The notes under the pieces are model-generated. The model had not been told where the DNA came from, did not search any database, and saw only the letters and a list, made by a program, of their open reading frames with translations. Shown here piece after piece: positions 36,793 to 46,026 of a DNA stretch of 64,000 nucleotides. Every line of letters starts with the position of its first letter. Positions within the stretch are counted from its first letter, which is position 1. Made by a program: the position numbers and the translations under genes. This DNA comes from Marinomonas spartinae (GTDB lineage: Bacteria > Pseudomonadota > Gammaproteobacteria > Pseudomonadales > Marinomonadaceae): the NCBI RefSeq assembly GCF_016461715.1, contig NZ_JAEMUI010000013.1:78678-142677 (forward strand), read 5' to 3'.

Positions 36793-37647
36793 TTATCCCC
36801 TGTTTTGCTCAATCCACTGGTTTAATGCGTAATGAGTTGGGGAAAGGTTGCAGCCCTGACAAACCCAAGCCTGCCATTTTTCGGGAGTCAACGCTTTTAC
36901 TCGTTCAGCGTCCTGCTTGTGGTTAAATGCGATAAACAAACAAGCCCCCGTTCCAGTCAACTTAGCATCACCATGATTTTTCAACCATAAATAGGCTTCA
37001 TCGACCTGCGGATTGTGTTTTCTTACAACATTTAAACAGTCATTATGCCCACCCAGCTTCAAGGCGTGCGATATTTTGATCGGAGGGGTGTCTCTTGTCA
37101 AATATTTATCGGTAAAAATTTGACCAGTTGAGACATGGCAGTTGGGTTTTAGTAACAAAAAATACGGCGTCTCCAGTTCGACCTTCTGTAAGCGCTCGCC
37201 AACCCCTTCAGCAAAAGCAGAATGCCCCATAACAAAGACTGGTACATCGGCACCTAACTGTAATCCAATTTCAGCCAATTCAGGTAATGATAAATGACAT
37301 TCCCAAAGTGTATTTAGGGCGAGTAGTGTGGTGGCAGCATTAGAACTTCCACCACCAATGCCGCCCCCCATAGGAAGTTGTTTTTCAAGAAAAATATCAG
37401 CCCCAAGGGACGTATCTTGACGATGTTTTTGGAGCAGTGATGCTGCTTTATAAATAAGATTATCTTCCAGTGCGACCCCTTCAATAGCAGGTGATAGCCG
37501 AATAACATTGTCGTGGTTTATTGCAAAGGTCAGCTGATCACATAAGTCAATAATTTGAAATAGAGTTTGAAGGTCATGATAGCCATTTTTTCGTTGACCA
37601 ATGATGTGTAAAAAAAGGTTGAGTTTTGCTGGAGAGGGCAACTTCAT
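36793..37647 (-). CDS. ispE: 4-diphosphocytidyl-2-C-methyl-D-erythritol kinase
   Basis: GHMP kinase of the MEP isoprenoid pathway, 284 residues from the ATG at 37647; a TTG seven codons upstream overlaps lolB. PSPAKLNLFLHIIGQRKNGYHDLQT is the N-terminal motif and LPMGGGIGGGSSNAA the ATP-binding GHMP loop. TGTGACLFIAF is the C-terminal motif. It is six bases from the lolB stop, in the lolB-ispE-prs order. Confidence 0.95.
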   Translation of the reverse strand: MKLPSPAKLNLFLHIIGQRKNGYHDLQTLFQIIDLCDQLTFAINHDNVIRLSPAIEGVALEDNLIYKAASLLQKHRQDTSLGADIFLEKQLPMGGGIGGGSSNAATTLLALNTLWECHLSLPELAEIGLQLGADVPVFVMGHSAFAEGVGERLQKVELETPYFLLLKPNCHVSTGQIFTDKYLTRDTPPIKISHALKLGGHNDCLNVVRKHNPQVDEAYLWLKNHGDAKLTGTGACLFIAFNHKQDAERVKALTPEKWQAWVCQGCNLSPTHYALNQWIEQNRG

Positions 37648-37652
37648 AACGA

Positions 37653-38231
37653 TTACTGAACCGTCCAATCGGTGATAATTAAGTTAACGCGGTAAGGTGG
37701 GCGCGATACCTGCATCGTTTGTGGCAATTGTAAGCCTTCTACTTCAGAGAATTTCTTGTAAGTAATTGTCCAACCATCCTGCTGTAATTGTTCTAGAAGA
37801 TGAGTTTTGGCGTTACGTTTTGAGTGGTGGGGCGTATACGGGTAAGGTAAGCCACGCATCCAATAGGTGACTTGATTCACCGGAAATTCCCAGCCAAGTT
37901 TTTGTTTTAGTAACGATGCAGCATCTTTGCCAATGATGGTTTGATCTTCATAAGCTAGAGTAACTTTTTTGCCATTTATACCACTCAATTTGGTGGCACC
38001 TTGGCCAAAAGGGCCATATATATTGAGGGAAAATTTCGTTGGGCTTTCATGCCAATTAAAATTTCCTGAGACGGCGTCATTGGGAGTACGAATACCGACT
38101 CTTCCTTCTGTATCCCACTGAGTAATCGCTTGAACGCTTTTAGGCGCAGGTGGCTTTGGGGCCGTTTGAAACATGCTACAAGCCGATAATAAGCTGGCGA
38201 TAACAGTGACGGCTAAGAAGCGCAAGATCAT
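37653..38231 (-). CDS. lolB: Outer-membrane lipoprotein receptor LolB
   Basis: Accepts lipoproteins from LolA and inserts them in the outer membrane. The true start is the ATG at 38231, giving a signal peptide ending in lipobox LLSAC with lipidated Cys18. 192 residues. The core WDTEGRVGIRTPNDAVSGNFNW, SLNIYGPFGQGATKLSG and YWMRGLPYPYTP follow the family. The start overlaps the upstream TPR gene stop as ATGA. Confidence 0.92.
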   Translation of the reverse strand: MILRFLAVTVIASLLSACSMFQTAPKPPAPKSVQAITQWDTEGRVGIRTPNDAVSGNFNWHESPTKFSLNIYGPFGQGATKLSGINGKKVTLAYEDQTIIGKDAASLLKQKLGWEFPVNQVTYWMRGLPYPYTPHHSKRNAKTHLLEQLQQDGWTITYKKFSEVEGLQLPQTMQVSRPPYRVNLIITDWTVQ

Positions 38232-40165
38232 TGTGTACTTTCCTTTTTCTGAGGTGTGACGTGTTTCTCGATAAGTGAAGGGTTGAGACGTTTGATTGTG
38301 TCCATGAGTAAAGGTGATGACTGACGTATTTGTAGGGCCTGTTGCCATATATTATCGGCTTGAGAGTAGTTTTTTTGTTGCCATAGAGATTCTCCTAAAT
38401 GGGCGGCAATGTCTGAATCCGGATACAGCTGCCAAGCTTGGTTTAGATAGTGTGTGGCTTGTTTTAATTTGCCTTGCATGAAATACCCCCACCCCAAACT
38501 ATCAACAATTGCTGGGTCTTTCGGGTCGTACTTATAAGCTTCTTGAATGTAATCCATAGCTTGTTTCGTATTCGGGGTTCGAGTCAATAAGGTATAGCCT
38601 AACGCATTTAAATACTGAGGGTTGTGTGGTTCTTTAGAGAGTAAAAACTTCAACTCTTTGATGGTGTCGTGCCAGTGATCCATGCCTTCAGCTAAAAGTG
38701 CTTTGTGGTATCGCAACGCATTGGATTGAGGGTATTTTTTTAGCGCCTCTGTGAGTAATTGCCAAGATAAATCTGGATGATGTTTTTCTTCATGCAGTTG
38801 ACTGATCGCAGTGACAACGTCAGAAATATATTGACGTGGCGTGCGCTCTAGGACCATTTTGTTAATGTCTTTTGGTCTTCCTTCATCGTACATCCATAGT
38901 GCCATTTGGTTGGTGGCGCTGTTTAGTAGGGCGCCTTTTACATTTTGCATTGCCTGGATGGCAGCTTGTTTGTTACCTGTATGGTAGAGCGCGGTTGCTT
39001 TTAGGTAGAGGATTTGATCTTGTAAACCATACTGGTTAGCAGGTAATTGATTTAATGTCTTAAGGGCGAGTTCTGGATATTGATTGGTGAGTAATGTATT
39101 GCTGTAGCGAATACCCGTTTGGATTCGTTCTAGCGGTGTAAGCTTAGTGTTCTGATAAACATGCTCAGATTTTTTTAATTGGTGCGTTTGCACTAAAAAA
39201 TTCAGTAATGGGGTAATGATTTGGGGTTCGCTCGGGTACTTAGTGAAACCTTGTTCTAGGGTCTTGATGGCTTCATTTCGCTTACCTAATTGATCTTGAC
39301 TATAAGCAAGAATCAAATAGATAGGCGCTTTGTGTAGATGGTTGCTTGCTGATATAAGTTTTTTAGCCAGCGCTGCGGATTCTGTATAATGGCCTTGACT
39401 GAAAAGCAGGCGCGCTTTAGTGGCTTGGATAAATTCATTTTGTTTGATTTGGGCAGGTAGCAAGAGAAAGGTGTCAGATAAAGTGCCCATTATTTCATCA
39501 GAACGAATGTTCTCATCCGCGTAGACGGGTAAGAAATCAAGCTTAACGTTATGTCTTACAGCGCTCTCCAATAAATTTGCAACGTCTCTAGGGCGTTGGG
39601 ATTGTGCCAACACTTGAAACTTGAGGGCATAGGCTTGCTGATCCTGCGGTGCTATAGACATGACCAAGTCAGCACTTTTTTCGATGTCTTGTTTATTTTG
39701 AGTCGCTGTAGCAATGCGCAGCAAATGTTCTGCTAATGCTGTATTTCTGGTTTGCTCAGTGAGTTTATAAAAAGGCTCGAAGGCTCTCTCCGTGCCTTCT
39801 CGTTGCAAGGTGAATTCTGCTTCCAGAACGGCTTTTAAATATTTGTCACTGATTTGCGCTGTTGTTGTATCTTCGGCTGCTTTGGAGGGCTTGTTCCCGG
39901 CTTCTTTTGTCGTACTGGTGGTGTCGCCTTTATTTGTTATATTACTTTTAGAGGGAATTGGGGATGTGCCAGATGACGATACCGAGTTGCGATGCTCTTG
40001 TGCTACCTTCTGTTGGGAAACAGGTGTCTGACTACAACCTAAAAGCGTTAAGGTACAAAAGACTAATAGGTAAGAAGGTAGCAATCGAATGTGTGTGTAT
40101 TTCGACGAAACTTTTGTTGCGTAGTGCAAATATGATGGCATGTGCGTTCCCGGTGCGAAATTCAT
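38228..40165 (-). CDS. TPR-repeat outer-membrane-type lipoprotein
   Basis: A 645-residue lipoprotein upstream of lolB. The signal region is long: hydrophobic LPSYLLVFCTLTLLGC ends at a lipobox with Cys44. A Ser/Thr-rich linker (about 45-100) precedes many TPR-like helical repeats, clearest at GYTLLTRTPNTKQAMDYIQEAYKYDPKDPAIVDSLGWGYF. The ATG at 40165 has AAGG six bases upstream; the ATG at residue 9 is an alternative. This gene regularly accompanies lolB in Pseudomonas-like genomes. Role unknown, presumably envelope assembly. Confidence 0.85.
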   Translation of the reverse strand: MNFAPGTHMPSYLHYATKVSSKYTHIRLLPSYLLVFCTLTLLGCSQTPVSQQKVAQEHRNSVSSSGTSPIPSKSNITNKGDTTSTTKEAGNKPSKAAEDTTTAQISDKYLKAVLEAEFTLQREGTERAFEPFYKLTEQTRNTALAEHLLRIATATQNKQDIEKSADLVMSIAPQDQQAYALKFQVLAQSQRPRDVANLLESAVRHNVKLDFLPVYADENIRSDEIMGTLSDTFLLLPAQIKQNEFIQATKARLLFSQGHYTESAALAKKLISASNHLHKAPIYLILAYSQDQLGKRNEAIKTLEQGFTKYPSEPQIITPLLNFLVQTHQLKKSEHVYQNTKLTPLERIQTGIRYSNTLLTNQYPELALKTLNQLPANQYGLQDQILYLKATALYHTGNKQAAIQAMQNVKGALLNSATNQMALWMYDEGRPKDINKMVLERTPRQYISDVVTAISQLHEEKHHPDLSWQLLTEALKKYPQSNALRYHKALLAEGMDHWHDTIKELKFLLSKEPHNPQYLNALGYTLLTRTPNTKQAMDYIQEAYKYDPKDPAIVDSLGWGYFMQGKLKQATHYLNQAWQLYPDSDIAAHLGESLWQQKNYSQADNIWQQALQIRQSSPLLMDTIKRLNPSLIEKHVTPQKKESTQ

Positions 40166-40363
40166 AATGTCCTTATGGTATCTTTAGCTGTGAGGGATGT
40201 CAGTACTTACTATAAACTAATCCTATTACATTTATTGAGTCTATGGGGTGCGAAAATAAGCGAATTCCTCGTATAATGTGTGTTCTTTATGTAAAGAGTC
40301 GTGTGGGGTGTTTGTTCCTCCTTTCCTGACCTTGATATCTCGACCTTTGAGAAGAGTTTCTGA

Positions 40364-41638
40364 ATGTCACTAATTACAGTGGGTGTGAACCACAAAACAG
40401 CGCCAGTTGCGATTCGTGAGCGTGTCGCTTTTGCTCCCGAAAAAATGATTGACGCTTTGTCGTCTTTGGTTTCCGGGAAAAAAGCGTCAGAAGCCGTCAT
40501 CGTCTCTACGTGTAATCGTACGGAATTGTACTGTTCTATCGAAAATGATGCCGATGTTGAGAGTATTGTCCGTTGGTTAAGTGAATACCATCAAATTGAT
40601 TTTGAAGAACTTAAGCCGTATTGCTACGCTCATCTTAACGATGATAGCGTGCGCCATATTATGCGTGTTGCATCAGGGTTGGATTCGTTGATTCTTGGTG
40701 AACCGCAAATTTTGGGGCAGGTCAAATCCGCTTATGCCGTGTCTAAAGAGGGGGAGTGCATAGGGCCAGACCTACAGTCTCTTTTCCAACGAACCTTTTC
40801 TGTTGCTAAACGGGTGCGCACTGATACGGCCATCGGCGAAAATCCCGTGTCTATTGCGTTTGCAGCAGTCAGTTTAGCACAGCGTATTTTTGCTGATGTC
40901 AGAGACAATACAGCGCTGCTAATCGGGGCGGGTCAAACCATTGAGCTGGTGGCTCGACACCTAAAAGAGCAAGGCGTGAAGCGTATCATTGTTGCGAACC
41001 GCACTTTGGCCCGGGCTCAGTGCTTGGCAGATGAATTAGGTGCTGAAGCCATTTTACTGGGAGATATTGGCGATCATTTATCTGAGGCGGATATCGTTAT
41101 TTCTTCAACGGCGAGCCAACTGCCCATTATTGGTAAGGGCTTGGTTGAAAAGGCTATATCAAAACGTCGTTTTGCACCTATGCTGTTAATTGACATTGCT
41201 GTGCCTAGAGACATTGAGCCAGAAGTTGAGGAGGTGAGTGATGCCTACCTTTATACAGTGGATGATTTGCATTCAGTGATTGAAGAAAATGTGCGAGCAA
41301 GGCAAGATGCCGCGCAAGCTGCTGAATTGATCATTGAGGAAGGCGTTGACACATTCCGACGTGCTGTTGAATCAAGAAAGGTGTCGGACTTAATTGTACA
41401 GTACCGACGCTCGGCGGATGAAATAAAAAACGCAGAATTAGAAAAAGCATTGAAAGGTTTGGAGTCCGGCCAATCGCCAGAGCAAGTGATTAATAAGCTT
41501 GCACATGGTCTGATGAATAAATTGATTCATTCCCCGACGCGCTATTTACGGGATGCCGGAGCCGAATCAAATCAAGAAGCATTAACCATTGCCGCAAATG
41601 TATTGGGCCTAAATGAAGATAAAGATAATTTAAAATGA
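40364..41638 (+). CDS. hemA: Glutamyl-tRNA reductase
   Basis: First enzyme of the C5 pathway of tetrapyrrole synthesis: reduces glutamyl-tRNA to glutamate-1-semialdehyde. 424 residues. The catalytic Cys50 is in [31 protein letters not shown], the NADPH-binding [13 protein letters not shown] and the C-terminal dimerisation region are intact. It is divergent from the TPR lipoprotein and overlaps prfA by four bases (ATGA). Confidence 0.97.
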   Translation: MSLITVGVNHKTAPVAIRERVAFAPEKMIDALSSLVSGKKASEAVIVSTCNRTELYCSIENDADVESIVRWLSEYHQIDFEELKPYCYAHLNDDSVRHIMRVASGLDSLILGEPQILGQVKSAYAVSKEGECIGPDLQSLFQRTFSVAKRVRTDTAIGENPVSIAFAAVSLAQRIFADVRDNTALLIGAGQTIELVARHLKEQGVKRIIVANRTLARAQCLADELGAEAILLGDIGDHLSEADIVISSTASQLPIIGKGLVEKAISKRRFAPMLLIDIAVPRDIEPEVEEVSDAYLYTVDDLHSVIEENVRARQDAAQAAELIIEEGVDTFRRAVESRKVSDLIVQYRRSADEIKNAELEKALKGLESGQSPEQVINKLAHGLMNKLIHSPTRYLRDAGAESNQEALTIAANVLGLNEDKDNLK

Positions 41639-42723
41639 AAGATTCGATCAAGTTTAAGTTAGAAAGTTTGTCTGATCGTTATGATGAATTGGCCGCTTTA
41701 TTAAGCGACGCCGAGGTGATTATGGATCAGGATCTATTCCGCTCCTACTCAAAAGAATATGCCGAGCTGGAGCCTGTGGTAAATTGTTTCAATGAATACC
41801 AGCAAGTGGAAGAGAATTTAGCAGAAGCTGAGCTGATGATGACGGACCCAGACCCTGATATTAAGGAAATGGGGTTAGAGGAAATGAAGTCTGGTGAGCA
41901 ACAAAAAGAGACATTGCAGCTGGCTTTACAAAAGCTGTTATTGCCGAAAGACCCAAATGATTCGCGTAACGTCTTTCTAGAAGTACGGGCAGGGACGGGG
42001 GGGGACGAAGCCTCTATCTTTTCTGGCGACTTATTCCGTATGTACTCTCGTTATGCAGAGACGCAACGATGGAAAGTCGAAGTCATTAGTGCAAGTGACG
42101 GTGAGCATGGTGGTTATAAAGAGATTATTGCTCGAATAGTGGGTGAGGGGGCGTATTCTAAACTGAAATTTGAGTCTGGTGTACACCGAGTACAACGGGT
42201 GCCGGCTACCGAATCTCAAGGACGTATCCATACTTCTGCCTGTACTGTGGCTATTATGCCGGAAATGGATGAGGTAGCAGATATTGTGATTAATAAAAAT
42301 GATCTGCGTATAGATACCTTCCGTGCTTCTGGTGCGGGTGGTCAGCACGTCAACAAAACCGACTCAGCGATTCGTTTGACTCATATCCCCACCGGTGTGG
42401 TGGTGGAATGCCAAGAAGAACGCTCGCAACATAAAAACCGTGCTAAAGCTATGTCACTGCTGGCTTCTCGCCTGCTAGCAGCTGAACAAGAGAAAGCGGC
42501 AAGTGAACAATCTGAAACGCGTAAATCTTTAGTGGGCAGTGGTGACCGTTCTGAACGTATTCGAACCTATAACTATCCTCAAGGTCGTGTTACTGATCAC
42601 CGCATTAATTTAACTTTGTATAAATTAGATGAGATCGTAACAGGCGATCTAGATGTGCTGATTAACCCGCTGGTGAACGAGTTCCAAGCTGAGCAGTTGG
42701 CCGCTCTAAGTGGCGATAATTAA
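41635..42723 (+). CDS. prfA: Peptide chain release factor 1
   Basis: Terminates translation at UAA and UAG. 362 residues. The GGQ motif is at 235-237 within [18 protein letters not shown]. The codon-recognition region precedes it ([15 protein letters not shown]). It overlaps hemA and shares a base with prmC, so the three are translationally coupled. Confidence 0.97.
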   Translation: MKDSIKFKLESLSDRYDELAALLSDAEVIMDQDLFRSYSKEYAELEPVVNCFNEYQQVEENLAEAELMMTDPDPDIKEMGLEEMKSGEQQKETLQLALQKLLLPKDPNDSRNVFLEVRAGTGGDEASIFSGDLFRMYSRYAETQRWKVEVISASDGEHGGYKEIIARIVGEGAYSKLKFESGVHRVQRVPATESQGRIHTSACTVAIMPEMDEVADIVINKNDLRIDTFRASGAGGQHVNKTDSAIRLTHIPTGVVVECQEERSQHKNRAKAMSLLASRLLAAEQEKAASEQSETRKSLVGSGDRSERIRTYNYPQGRVTDHRINLTLYKLDEIVTGDLDVLINPLVNEFQAEQLAALSGDN

Positions 42724-43586
42724 TGGCAGGGTTGCGAATTGATGAACTCTTGAAAGGCGCTTACGAGCGCCTTCGTTTTGTGTCTGATACCGCGCAACTG
42801 GATGCTCAGTTGCTATTAGCCCATGTCTTGGGTGTGACGACTGCCTACTTTTATACTTGGCCAGACAAGCGGCTGAATGAAAAAGTGTCGGCAGAATTTG
42901 AGGCGCTGCTAAAAAGGCGAGAGCAGGGTGAGCCGGTTGCCTATTTAATTAAGCAACAGGCATTCTGGTCATTGTCGCTAGAGGTCGCCCCCTGTACTTT
43001 GATTCCAAGAGCGGATACAGAATGTTTAGTAGAAACGGCTCTGTCGCTTATTAATCCCCGTGAAAAGCTGCGAATTTTGGATTTAGGCACTGGGACAGGC
43101 GCCATTGCGTTGGCGCTGGCATCGGAATGCCCTAATGCTCAAGTGGTGGGGGTTGATCTGATTGATGAATCAGTAGCGCTTGCTCGGCGTAATGCGGAGA
43201 AAAACCAGCTGATTGTCGACTTTCGGCAAAGTTGTTGGTTTAGCGTATTGGAAGGCAGTGAACTGGAAAGTCATGAGTTGTTTGATTTGATCGTCTCCAA
43301 TCCTCCCTATATTGATCCTAATGATGCGCATTTATCCCAAGGGGATGTGCGTTTTGAACCTAAAAGTGCACTGGTTGCAGGGAATCATGGTCTTGCGGAT
43401 ATTGAGCATATTATCGAGACCGCGCCACGCTTTCTTAAGGTTGGGGCCTATTTGTTGTTAGAGCATGGTTATGATCAATCGCAAGCGGTACAAGCCCTGT
43501 TTGAAGCAAAAGGATATGGTTGTATTAAGACGTATCAAGATTTGGGTGGAAACGACAGGGTGACGGTAGGTTGCAGAGAAAGTTAG
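42723..43586 (+). CDS. prmC: Peptide chain release factor N5-glutamine methyltransferase
   Basis: Methylates the GGQ glutamine of RF1 and RF2 using SAM. 287 residues. The SAM motif LDLGTGTGAIALALA and the catalytic NPPY (VSNPPYIDPND) are present. It follows prfA directly. 32 bp separate it from the UspA-like gene, with no visible terminator. Confidence 0.96.
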   Translation: MAGLRIDELLKGAYERLRFVSDTAQLDAQLLLAHVLGVTTAYFYTWPDKRLNEKVSAEFEALLKRREQGEPVAYLIKQQAFWSLSLEVAPCTLIPRADTECLVETALSLINPREKLRILDLGTGTGAIALALASECPNAQVVGVDLIDESVALARRNAEKNQLIVDFRQSCWFSVLEGSELESHELFDLIVSNPPYIDPNDAHLSQGDVRFEPKSALVAGNHGLADIEHIIETAPRFLKVGAYLLLEHGYDQSQAVQALFEAKGYGCIKTYQDLGGNDRVTVGCRES

Positions 43587-43618
43587 AGAGAAGAGTTCTA
43601 ATATAGAAGGAAGTCGTT

Positions 43619-44050
43619 ATGACCTACTATCGCCAAGCCCTAGTTCTTGCTCACGATGCAATTGATGGAGAAGTTTTACTCACTCATGGCTGCAAAATGG
43701 CTCATGCTCTGGGAACAAAAATTACCATTGGCCACATTCGCTCTGACTACCGAGAACTGCAGTATCTCAACGATAATACCATTGTTGATAAGCAATCCAA
43801 GCATGTGATTGAAGCCAAAGAAATGTTCTCAGAACTTACCAAAGACATTGATTTTCCGGCTGGAATTGAAAAACTGGTCAGCATTACTCGGTTTAAATAT
43901 ATCGACCATCTCATCAGCGAACGCCAAATCGACCTTTTAATCGTCGGTCATAAAAACCGTCTATTTGGTGTTTTATCATCCTATTCGTTTGAGTTTATTA
44001 ATCGCATCGATATCGATGTGTTGATGCAACATATTCACAGTAAAAAATAA
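43619..44050 (+). CDS. UspA-family universal stress protein
   Basis: A 143-residue Usp-domain protein closer to the UspA class (no ATP-binding G-x2-G-x9-G loop evident) than to the nucleotide-binding class. YRQALVLAHDAIDGEVLLTHGCKMAHALG is the first strand-helix unit. HLISERQIDLLIVGHKNRLFGVLSSYSFEFINRIDIDVLMQHI is the conserved C-terminal part. AAGGAAG precedes the ATG. It lies 19 bp before the extra enolase, so the two form a pair. Codons end in C more often than in the neighbouring genes, by eye. Confidence 0.85.
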   Translation: MTYYRQALVLAHDAIDGEVLLTHGCKMAHALGTKITIGHIRSDYRELQYLNDNTIVDKQSKHVIEAKEMFSELTKDIDFPAGIEKLVSITRFKYIDHLISERQIDLLIVGHKNRLFGVLSSYSFEFINRIDIDVLMQHIHSKK

Positions 44051-44069
44051 AATCCTTAATGGAGGCTTT

Positions 44070-45359
44070 ATGAATAACCAGATTCAGCAGATCACCGCCC
44101 GTGAAATACTTGACTCTCGTGGTAACCCTACCATCGAAGTCGACGTGTTTGATACGGCAGGGCGAAGTGCTCGTGCATCTGTGCCATCGGGAGCCAGCAC
44201 AGGCTCTCGCGAAGCTATTGAATTTCGTGATAATGACAAAAGTCGTTTTGGCGGCAAAGGTGTTTTACAAGCAATTGAACACATCAACCAAACCATTGCT
44301 CCGGCGTTGATTGGCTGCGATGCCCGCCAAATGCGCCAGATTGACGCCAAGATGATCGAATTAGATGGGACTGAAAACAAAGCTAAACTTGGTGCGAACG
44401 CCATTTTAGGTGTGTCCTTGGCTTGTGCCCGACTGGGGGCTTTGCAATCCGATTTACCACTGTACCAATATCTTGGCGGCACTGGTGCCAACCTGCTACC
44501 GGTCCCCTGCATGAACATTATTAATGGTGGCGTACACGCCCGCTGGCAGGGTGCTGACTTTCAGGAATTTATGATTGCACCTTGGGGCGCAGGTAGTATC
44601 AGCGAAGCCGTTCGTTGGGGCAGTGAAGTCTATCAAGCCTTGCGCAATGTACTTAAAGAAAAAGGACTCTCAACAGGGATCGGTGATGAAGGTGGTTTTG
44701 CACCGCAAGTTAAATCAAACCGTGAACCACTTGAGTACATTGTCCAAGCGATTGAAGCCGCTGGCTTTAAACCCGGAGAAGATGTTGCAATTTGCATAGA
44801 TCCAGCTTCTAGTGAGTTCGCTGAGAACGGGATTTACACCCTAAAAACAGAAAATGCCAAACTGAACGCCACGCAGATGAGTGACTACTATGCGAAGCTG
44901 ATCGATGATTTTCCAGTGGTTCTGCTTGAAGACGGTTTAGCCGAAGATGACTGGGAAGGTTGGAAAGTTCTGTATAATAAACTCGCTGGGCGCGTTGAAC
45001 TCGTCGGTGATGACATATTTGTAACCAATATTACCTATATTCAACGGGGGATTGATGAACAACTGGCCAATTCTGCCCTAATTAAATTAAATCAGATTGG
45101 TTCACTGTCTGAAACCTTCGATGCTGTCAACCTGTGTCATCAAAACAACTGGGGCACATTTATCTCCCATCGCAGTGGCGAAACCACCGACAGTTTCATC
45201 GCTGATATGACCGTTGCCATGCGCGCCGGACACCTCAAAACAGGCGCACCATGTCGTGGTGAACGTGTGGAAAAATACAATCAGCTTATGCGGATTGAAC
45301 AACAATTAGGCTCAGCTGCAGTCTTTGCTGGGAAAAACGCCTTTATCCGCAATTGCTAA
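44070..45359 (+). CDS. eno: Phosphopyruvate hydratase (enolase), divergent second-type copy
   Basis: Interconverts 2-phosphoglycerate and phosphoenolpyruvate. 429 residues with GGAGG before the ATG. All catalytic and metal residues appear: H156, E166, E207, D244, E287, D314, K339, H367 and K390. Odd points: the loop NGGVHARWQGADFQEF is one residue longer than in E. coli and yeast enolase and lacks the usual HADN. The gene is not beside pyrG, where the housekeeping enolase usually lies. It is therefore probably an accessory paralogue, perhaps acquired with the adjacent usp gene. Its last 48 bp overlap the thiQ remnant in antisense. The symbol reflects family only. Confidence 0.88.
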   Translation: MNNQIQQITAREILDSRGNPTIEVDVFDTAGRSARASVPSGASTGSREAIEFRDNDKSRFGGKGVLQAIEHINQTIAPALIGCDARQMRQIDAKMIELDGTENKAKLGANAILGVSLACARLGALQSDLPLYQYLGGTGANLLPVPCMNIINGGVHARWQGADFQEFMIAPWGAGSISEAVRWGSEVYQALRNVLKEKGLSTGIGDEGGFAPQVKSNREPLEYIVQAIEAAGFKPGEDVAICIDPASSEFAENGIYTLKTENAKLNATQMSDYYAKLIDDFPVVLLEDGLAEDDWEGWKVLYNKLAGRVELVGDDIFVTNITYIQRGIDEQLANSALIKLNQIGSLSETFDAVNLCHQNNWGTFISHRSGETTDSFIADMTVAMRAGHLKTGAPCRGERVEKYNQLMRIEQQLGSAAVFAGKNAFIRNC

Positions 45360-45950
45360 AAATTGAGCCACCTGAGCATTAGCCGGGTTGGTTTGTAACT
45401 CTTGAGGCGGGCATTGTTGAATGACCCGCCCTTGTTCTATAAATGCAAACACATTGGCGATCGCACAGGCATCACTAAATTGGTGGGTCACCAATAACAC
45501 CGCCAGTAGGTGCTCACTGGCCAGATTGCGAACCAACGTTAAACAATCCGCCCGCAAGACCGGATCCAGTGTGCTAAATGGTCCATCGAGTAACAAAATC
45601 GGCCGCTGACGAAGCAATGCCCGAGCTAACGCTGCCCGTTGATTCTGCCCTCCGGAAAGAGCACCAGGATAACTGGCCAGCCACTGCGCGATACCTAATT
45701 GCTCTGCAATCTTATCAATATGCGCTTGTTCATGACGATCAAGCTTTAATCGACCATTAATTCCTAGCGCTAAATTCTGCTGAACCGTCAAATGCTCAAA
45801 TAAATTATGCTGCTGAAACAAACTGCTCACAGGCCGCTTGGCTACCAGCAGCTCCAGAATCGATTGTCCCTACCACAGCAGCACTCCAGAGGCTGTTTCA
45901 AATTCAGCAATCATTGCCAGCCACGTCTTTTGGTTGTTGGTTATTGCTGC
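45312..45950 (-). pseudogene. thiQ: Remnant of thiQ, thiamine ABC transporter ATPase
   Basis: The intact part, from GTG 45830 to the stop at 45312, reads like ThiQ: RPVSSLFQQHNLFEHLTV, the ABC signature LSGGQNQRAALARALL and the H-loop VTHQFSDA. Walker B is PILLLDGPFSTLDP, with Gly replacing the catalytic Glu (GAA to GGA). Upstream in the same frame there is a TAG at 45870-45872, then ThiQ-like ASG and WLAMIAEF segments, but the Walker A motif is unrecognisable (TNNQKTW). No thiB or thiP is present. The C-terminus runs into the enolase 3' end. It is almost certainly non-functional as an ATPase. Confidence 0.75.
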
Positions 45951-45967
45951 TGACAGTATTGTCCTTA

Positions 45968-46000
45968 AAAAGCCTTTTCAGACAGATCATGGAAAGGCTT
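45968..46000 (-). terminator. Probable yaaA terminator
   Basis: AAAGCCTTTTC and GGAAAGGCTTT form a stem with one mismatch around an 11-nt loop, just after the yaaA stop on the minus strand. Confidence 0.5.
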
Positions 46001-46026
46001 TCTTGTTTCTGATGGAGGTTACTTTT

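Noticed and set aside
45312..45830. Treating the 172-codon ABC ATPase ORF as a complete functional gene
   Set aside because: It starts after the Walker A position and the catalytic Glu is Gly; ThiQ-like sequence continues upstream past a stop codon.
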